Positions 42,038 to 45,735 of a stretch of DNA of 45,735 bases are shown in pieces. Origin of the DNA: an uncultured Verrucomicrobiota bacterium (GTDB lineage: Bacteria; Verrucomicrobiota; Verrucomicrobiia; Verrucomicrobiales; DEV007); NCBI GenBank assembly GCA_902510815.1, contig CABXDI010000009.1:1-45735 (forward strand). Reading direction: 5' to 3'. The notes beneath the pieces were generated by a model. The model was not told the DNA's origin, did no database searches, and saw only the letters and a program-made list of their open reading frames with translations. A program made the translations under genes and the position numbers. Numbering within the stretch: the stretch's first letter is position 1; each line of letters begins with the position of its first letter.

Positions 42038-42054
42038 TTTCACATCATGTGAAA
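42038..42054. promoter_or_regulatory. 17-base palindromic operator-like site
   Basis: TTTCACATCATGTGAAA is an exact inverted repeat of two 8-base arms about a single central base, in the 128-base region between the divergent ECF sigma gene (start 41981) and the oxidoreductase gene (start 42110). The form and length fit a dimeric helix-turn-helix regulator. The TCACAT/ATGTGA arms face the opposite way from a CRP site. No regulator gene is adjacent. Confidence 0.5.
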
Positions 42055-42109
42055 ATCGATTGGCATAAACTCCTACGAAAGTATATATAATTAGATAAAT
42101 TCTGTATAA

Positions 42110-43408
42110 ATGGCTAAAAATTCTAATTCCGACAATAAAACAAATCTCAATAGAAGGAAAATTCTATCAGGAACTGCTGCCTTGGTGAGTTCAGCTTCTA
42201 TAAATACACCTTTCATTTCTAACGCTTCCCCTAATAAAAGTCCTCTAAAGTTGGGTTTAATAGGATGTGGAGGAAGAGGTACTGGTGCTGCTAACCAAGC
42301 TCTGACTGCAGACCAAGACATTACACTAACTACTGTTGCTGACGTTTCAGAGAACAATGCTAATGGGGCTATAAGCAATCTGAAAAAAAGACATCCAGAA
42401 AAAGTCGGAGATCCAAAAAAGTTTATAGGGATAGATGCCTACAAAAAAGTTATCGCCGAATCAGATGTTGTAATATTAACAACCCCTCCTGGATTCAGAC
42501 CAATGATGCTGCGTGAAGCCGTCGAAGCAGGCAAACATGTTTTTTGTGAAAAGCCAGTAGCCGTCGATGCGACCGGAGTTAGGTCAGTAATTGAGTCAGC
42601 TAAGATCGCAAAAGAAAAAAAATTAACACTAGTTTGTGGATTTTGCTGGAGATACCACTATGCAAGAAGGGCCCTATTTGAAAAAATTCACGCAGGCTCA
42701 ATTGGAGAAATAACTAATATGTTTGCAACATATTATACCGGCCCAGTAAAACCGATGCCCCCCGCGAATCGTCGACCTGAAGGCACTGGCGATGTTGCTT
42801 GGCAGGTTCAGAACTGGTACAATTTCGGATGGTTATCAGGAGACAGCTTAGTAGAACAAGCCGTGCATAGTGTAGACAAAATTGGTTGGGCCACAGATGA
42901 TATCGATCCAATAAGTGCAGTTGCTACAGGTGGACGTCAGATTGCTGCTGAAGGAGGAAACATCTATGACCATTTTCATATTGCTTATGAATATCCAAAC
43001 AACGTTGTCTGTCATCTTGGCTCACGCCAGCAACGTGATTGCTACGGTGAAAACCATGACTATATTAACGGAACCAAGGGCACGGCCCTCATAGTACGTG
43101 GAAATTGTGTTATCAGGGGCGATGAAAATTGGAGAGCTGGAGCCGACCTTAATAATGATATGTATCAAACTGAACATAATGAACTATTCGAATCTATCCG
43201 AAATGGAGACGCTAAAAATGATGGAGAGTGGATGGCTCATAGCACAATGCTAGCTATTCTAGGAAGAATGGCAGCTTATACAGGTAAAAAAGTAACCTGG
43301 GAGGATGCCCTTAATTCCAAAGAGGACCTTGCTCCAGACGATTTGAAATGGAGCGATGAATTTGACCCTGGTGGAGTACCTATGCCCGGCCAGACTAAGT
43401 TGACTTAG
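42110..43408 (+). CDS. Tat-exported Gfo/Idh/MocA family oxidoreductase
   Basis: The 432-residue protein has a twin-arginine signal (NLNRRKILSGTAALVSSASI, Arg 15 and Arg 16) and a Rossmann NAD(P)-binding site (LGLIGCGGRGTGAANQAL, 48-65), followed by the family EKP motif in HVFCEKPVAVDATGV and CGFCWRYHYARRALFEKIHA. The second half is the usual alpha/beta substrate domain. Such exported sugar-type dehydrogenases are numerous in Planctomycetes and Verrucomicrobia, where many act on sugars in the periplasm, cofactor arriving already bound. The specific substrate is unknown. The cytochrome-SUMF1 gene follows 41 bases downstream. Confidence 0.9.
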   Translation: MAKNSNSDNKTNLNRRKILSGTAALVSSASINTPFISNASPNKSPLKLGLIGCGGRGTGAANQALTADQDITLTTVADVSENNANGAISNLKKRHPEKVGDPKKFIGIDAYKKVIAESDVVILTTPPGFRPMMLREAVEAGKHVFCEKPVAVDATGVRSVIESAKIAKEKKLTLVCGFCWRYHYARRALFEKIHAGSIGEITNMFATYYTGPVKPMPPANRRPEGTGDVAWQVQNWYNFGWLSGDSLVEQAVHSVDKIGWATDDIDPISAVATGGRQIAAEGGNIYDHFHIAYEYPNNVVCHLGSRQQRDCYGENHDYINGTKGTALIVRGNCVIRGDENWRAGADLNNDMYQTEHNELFESIRNGDAKNDGEWMAHSTMLAILGRMAAYTGKKVTWEDALNSKEDLAPDDLKWSDEFDPGGVPMPGQTKLT

Positions 43409-43449
43409 TCAACAAAGATAATTAAAACCGTTACACTAATCTAGCCTCA

Positions 43450-44916
43450 ATGCTGAGGATTCTATATATATTATTAGCAACTATTACTATTAGCTGTGGA
43501 GCAGTTGATTTCGTAAAAGAAGTTCAGCCGATACTGGAAAAGCATTGCCTTAAATGTCATCGCGAGGGCTATAAAAAATCTGATTATAAAATAGAGACGA
43601 GAACCGCTGCTTTAGCGGAAGGTGTTATCATACCCGGCAAAGCTGACGAAAGCATCTTTATAGAGTTAATTGAACTCGATGACCAAGATCCTGAAGTGAT
43701 GCCGCCATCCAAGGAAGTTAGGCTCACTAAATCAGAAAAAAAAATATTAAGAGACTGGGTTAACGAAGGCGCAATATGGGATGCAGGGGTAGTTTTAACA
43801 ATGCCCTCAGCCATTAACTTCAAGAGGGACATTGCCCCAATTCTAAAAAAGTTAAAGCAAGATGAAGTTGATAAACTAAAAAAATGGGTCGAATCCGGAG
43901 CCAAGTGGCCCAATGAAAGCAACGTTAGTAGTGACCTATCAAAAAGGATTCACAACAAAATTGTTGCTAGTCAGAAAATAAAGCTAGAACAAGATATGCA
44001 GAATTATGTTTCTATGATTCCAGCCTCTAGTTCAAAGTTTGAAATGGTAGCAGTGCCAGGAGGATCCTTTACGATGGGATCACCAAAAATTGAAAAAGGG
44101 CACAAAACAATAGAAGGACCTTTAAGAAAAATTGAAATCTCTCCATTCTGGATCGGTAAACATGAAGTAAGTTGGAACGAGTATGAAAAGTTTATGATTG
44201 ATGGAGGTAGAAGAAAAAAGGATGGCACTAAGCAGTTTCCTAGCCCTGAAGATACTGATATCGACTTAGTTTCTCGACCCACAAAACCATATGTCGAAAT
44301 GACTTTTGGAATGGGCAAGGATGATTATCCCGCCATAAGCATGACTCAGCACGCTGCTCTTCAGTACTGCAAGTGGCTTAGCGCTCAAACTGGCCACTTC
44401 TATAGATTACCCACTGAGTCAGAGTGGGAATATGCCTGTCGCGCAGGCACTAACACACGATACTCCTTTGGTGATGACGAGAAAAATCTTCATAAATACG
44501 GATGGTTTATTGATAACTCAAATTTCAAATACCAAAAAGTAGGCAAGAAACTTCCTAACCCTTGGGGCATCCATGACATGCATGGAAACGTAGCCGAGTG
44601 GACTCTTGATAGCATTAATAAAAAAGGATACTCAAAAGATTTCAGTAAAGACCCATGGGTTCGAGGAAAAGATTTATACCCTAGAGCCGTTCGTGGAGGA
44701 TCTTGGAATGATTTCCCTGATGCTCTTCGAAGCGCTGCAAGATTAGGTTCTTCCAAATCTTGGAAAATTCAAGACCCTCAACTACCTAAAAGTATTTGGT
44801 ATCATACAGATACTCAGTGGTTAGGCTTTCGAATAGTTCGTCCATTAGAAATCCCTTCAGCTGAAGAGATAGAAATTATCTGGAGCACAGGAATTGACCA
44901 TGAAACTCTTGAATAG
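43450..44916 (+). CDS. Exported c-type cytochrome fused to a formylglycine-generating-enzyme-like (SUMF1) domain
   Basis: This 488-residue protein has an N-terminal export signal ending near Cys 16 (ATITISCG, possibly a lipobox), a planctomycete-type cytochrome domain with one haem site (C33-x2-C36-H37 in HCLKCH, then ALAEGVIIPGKADES and DPEVMPPSKEVRL), a 121-154 segment that keeps only the two ends of a second such domain (INFKRDIAPILKKLKQDE, then VDKLKKWVESGAKWP) and a SUMF1-like domain (about 197-468: GGSFTMGSP, PTESEWEYACRAGT, HGNVAEWTLD, AVRGGSWND). SUMF1 domains mostly bind or oxidise peptide Cys. Whether it is active is unclear. The start of apbE overlaps its end by 17 bases. Confidence 0.85.
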   Translation: MLRILYILLATITISCGAVDFVKEVQPILEKHCLKCHREGYKKSDYKIETRTAALAEGVIIPGKADESIFIELIELDDQDPEVMPPSKEVRLTKSEKKILRDWVNEGAIWDAGVVLTMPSAINFKRDIAPILKKLKQDEVDKLKKWVESGAKWPNESNVSSDLSKRIHNKIVASQKIKLEQDMQNYVSMIPASSSKFEMVAVPGGSFTMGSPKIEKGHKTIEGPLRKIEISPFWIGKHEVSWNEYEKFMIDGGRRKKDGTKQFPSPEDTDIDLVSRPTKPYVEMTFGMGKDDYPAISMTQHAALQYCKWLSAQTGHFYRLPTESEWEYACRAGTNTRYSFGDDEKNLHKYGWFIDNSNFKYQKVGKKLPNPWGIHDMHGNVAEWTLDSINKKGYSKDFSKDPWVRGKDLYPRAVRGGSWNDFPDALRSAARLGSSKSWKIQDPQLPKSIWYHTDTQWLGFRIVRPLEIPSAEEIEIIWSTGIDHETLE

Positions 44917-45735
44917 GGCAATTCTAAGATTAAGTCTCATTTTATTGACTGCAATCGGTTTCAGTGAAAATTCAAATGCCAAAATTTACTCATATACTCA
45001 TGCGTGCATGGGTACAGAATTTAAATTATTAATTCATTCTAAAAAGCCGGCTCAAGAAGTTAACGAAGTAGCCTTATCCGCTTTTACACTTGCCGACAAA
45101 ATAGATAATAAATTTTCTGATTACTCTGCTGAAAGTGAAGTCAGTAAATTTAATGAATTTGAAGCAAATATTCCGTTCAAATTAAGTCTAGATCTACTAG
45201 ATCTGCTAATCACTTCTAAGCAATTTCATACAAAAACAAATTATGCTTTCGAACCCGCTTCAGGAGCTCTAACCCGTTTATGGCGATTATCCAAAAGAAC
45301 TGGCACCTCACCCAACGGCGAAGATCTTGCATCTGCTATAGAGGCTAGCAGTACTAACAATCTTTTAATTGATAAAAAAAATAAAACACTAACAAAAACT
45401 AACAAACTAACCCGTCTTGATTTTGGTGGAATAGCTAAAGGATTGGCAGCAGATAAAATGATGCGCCATCTGAAAAAAAAATAATTTTAATAGCTGTAGC
45501 ATCTCAGCAGGTGGTGATGTTATTGTTGGCTCCCCTCCCCCTGGTAAAAAATTCTGGAAGGTCAAGATAAGACCTTATGGCAATTCCCCAATAGGAGAAT
45601 TTAACGTAAAACTATCCAACGCCGCAGTATCAACTTCGGGAAGTATTGAGCAATCAATAACAATTAATGGAAAGAAATACTCTCATATTATCAATCCAAA
45701 AAAAGGACTCGGATTAGAATCAAATATTTCAGTAA
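44900..45735 (+). pseudogene. apbE: FAD:protein FMN transferase ApbE, frameshifted and cut by window end
   Basis: The reading frame from ATG 44900 gives a signal peptide (AILRLSLILLTAIGF) and ApbE motifs YTHACMGTEFKLLIHS, ALSAFTLADKIDNKFSDY, FEPASGALTRLWRL and TRLDFGGIAKGLAADKM, then stops at 45484 after a run of nine A (45473-45481). In the next frame the family's continuation is intact: SISAGGDVIVGSPPPGKKFW, KVKIRPYGNSPIGEF, AAVSTSGSIEQSI and YSHIINPKKGLGLES up to the window edge. One A too many restores neither frame, but an eight-A run would give one continuous protein. ApbE attaches FMN to redox proteins outside the cytoplasm, which fits the cytochrome next door. Homopolymer error, real mutation or frameshifting are all possible. 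Confidence 0.85.

Noticed and set aside
1-45735. tRNA, rRNA, transposase, integrase or prophage genes.
   Set aside because: None could be supported by reading both strands. Gene content and tight spacing look like ordinary chromosome without recent insertion.

Overview
The window reads as chromosomal DNA of a low-GC, Gram-negative bacterium, most likely a marine member of the Verrucomicrobiota. The support is indirect. It includes a Planctomycetes/Verrucomicrobia-type cytochrome fused to a sulfatase-modifying-factor domain, a Tat-exported Gfo/Idh/MocA dehydrogenase, an anti-sigma/YfbK hybrid that starts DPRLTAYAL, delta-60 repeats, a PilMNO-like pilus assembly line and weak Shine-Dalgarno sequences. 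No rRNA or tRNA gene, transposase, integrase or CRISPR array was seen, and no gene-free stretch exceeds 300 bases.

Layout. Positions 1-7413 hold housekeeping and metabolic genes: the start of a PotD-like polyamine-binding lipoprotein, a MATE exporter, a translationally coupled phosphatidylserine decarboxylase and amidinotransferase-fold hydrolase, a membrane-anchored MtfA-like peptidase, an SGNH esterase, a class 3 lipase and yaaA. Positions 7551-12468 hold a tight four-gene operon: two small helical WXG100-like proteins with W-x-D in place of W-x-G, a coiled-coil protein, and a 1295-residue membrane-anchored FtsK/SpoIIIE ATPase with three ATPase modules, of which only the middle one looks catalytic. 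This is the best candidate for an undescribed system: a minimal type VII (ESX)-like translocase in a Gram-negative cell. htpG follows. Positions 14441-15291 hold a small coiled-coil protein and a lipoprotein.

Positions 15315-31401, all on the minus strand, are a type IV pilus / type II secretion-like locus. In transcription order it holds a very large prepilin fused to a delta-60 repeat region, pilT, pilM-, pilN-, pilO- and pilP-like genes, minor pilins, pilC, the major pilin, three more pseudopilins and pilB/gspE. The major pilin and the giant pilin share a promoter design (AAAAACCAT, nine bases, then TTGCWA). A nine-G tract near the start of pilB could be a phase-variation switch. No secretin or prepilin peptidase lies in the window.

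Positions 31563-45735 hold a nucleotidyltransferase, an ECF sigma / membrane anti-sigma-like / PDZ operon, a creatininase-family hydrolase, clpB, an amino-sugar pair (PIG-L deacetylase and nagB), a second ECF sigma gene with an anti-sigma protein that looks like YfbK without its VWA domain, a MocA-type oxidoreductase, a cytochrome-SUMF1 fusion with a scar of a second haem domain, and apbE, which is frameshifted in a run of nine A and runs off the window.

All calls come from reading translated sequence and motifs by eye. Family names are firm where catalytic motifs are visible (HtpG, ClpB, PilT, PilB, NagB, YaaA, MtfA) and tentative for the pilus accessory proteins and the small helical proteins.
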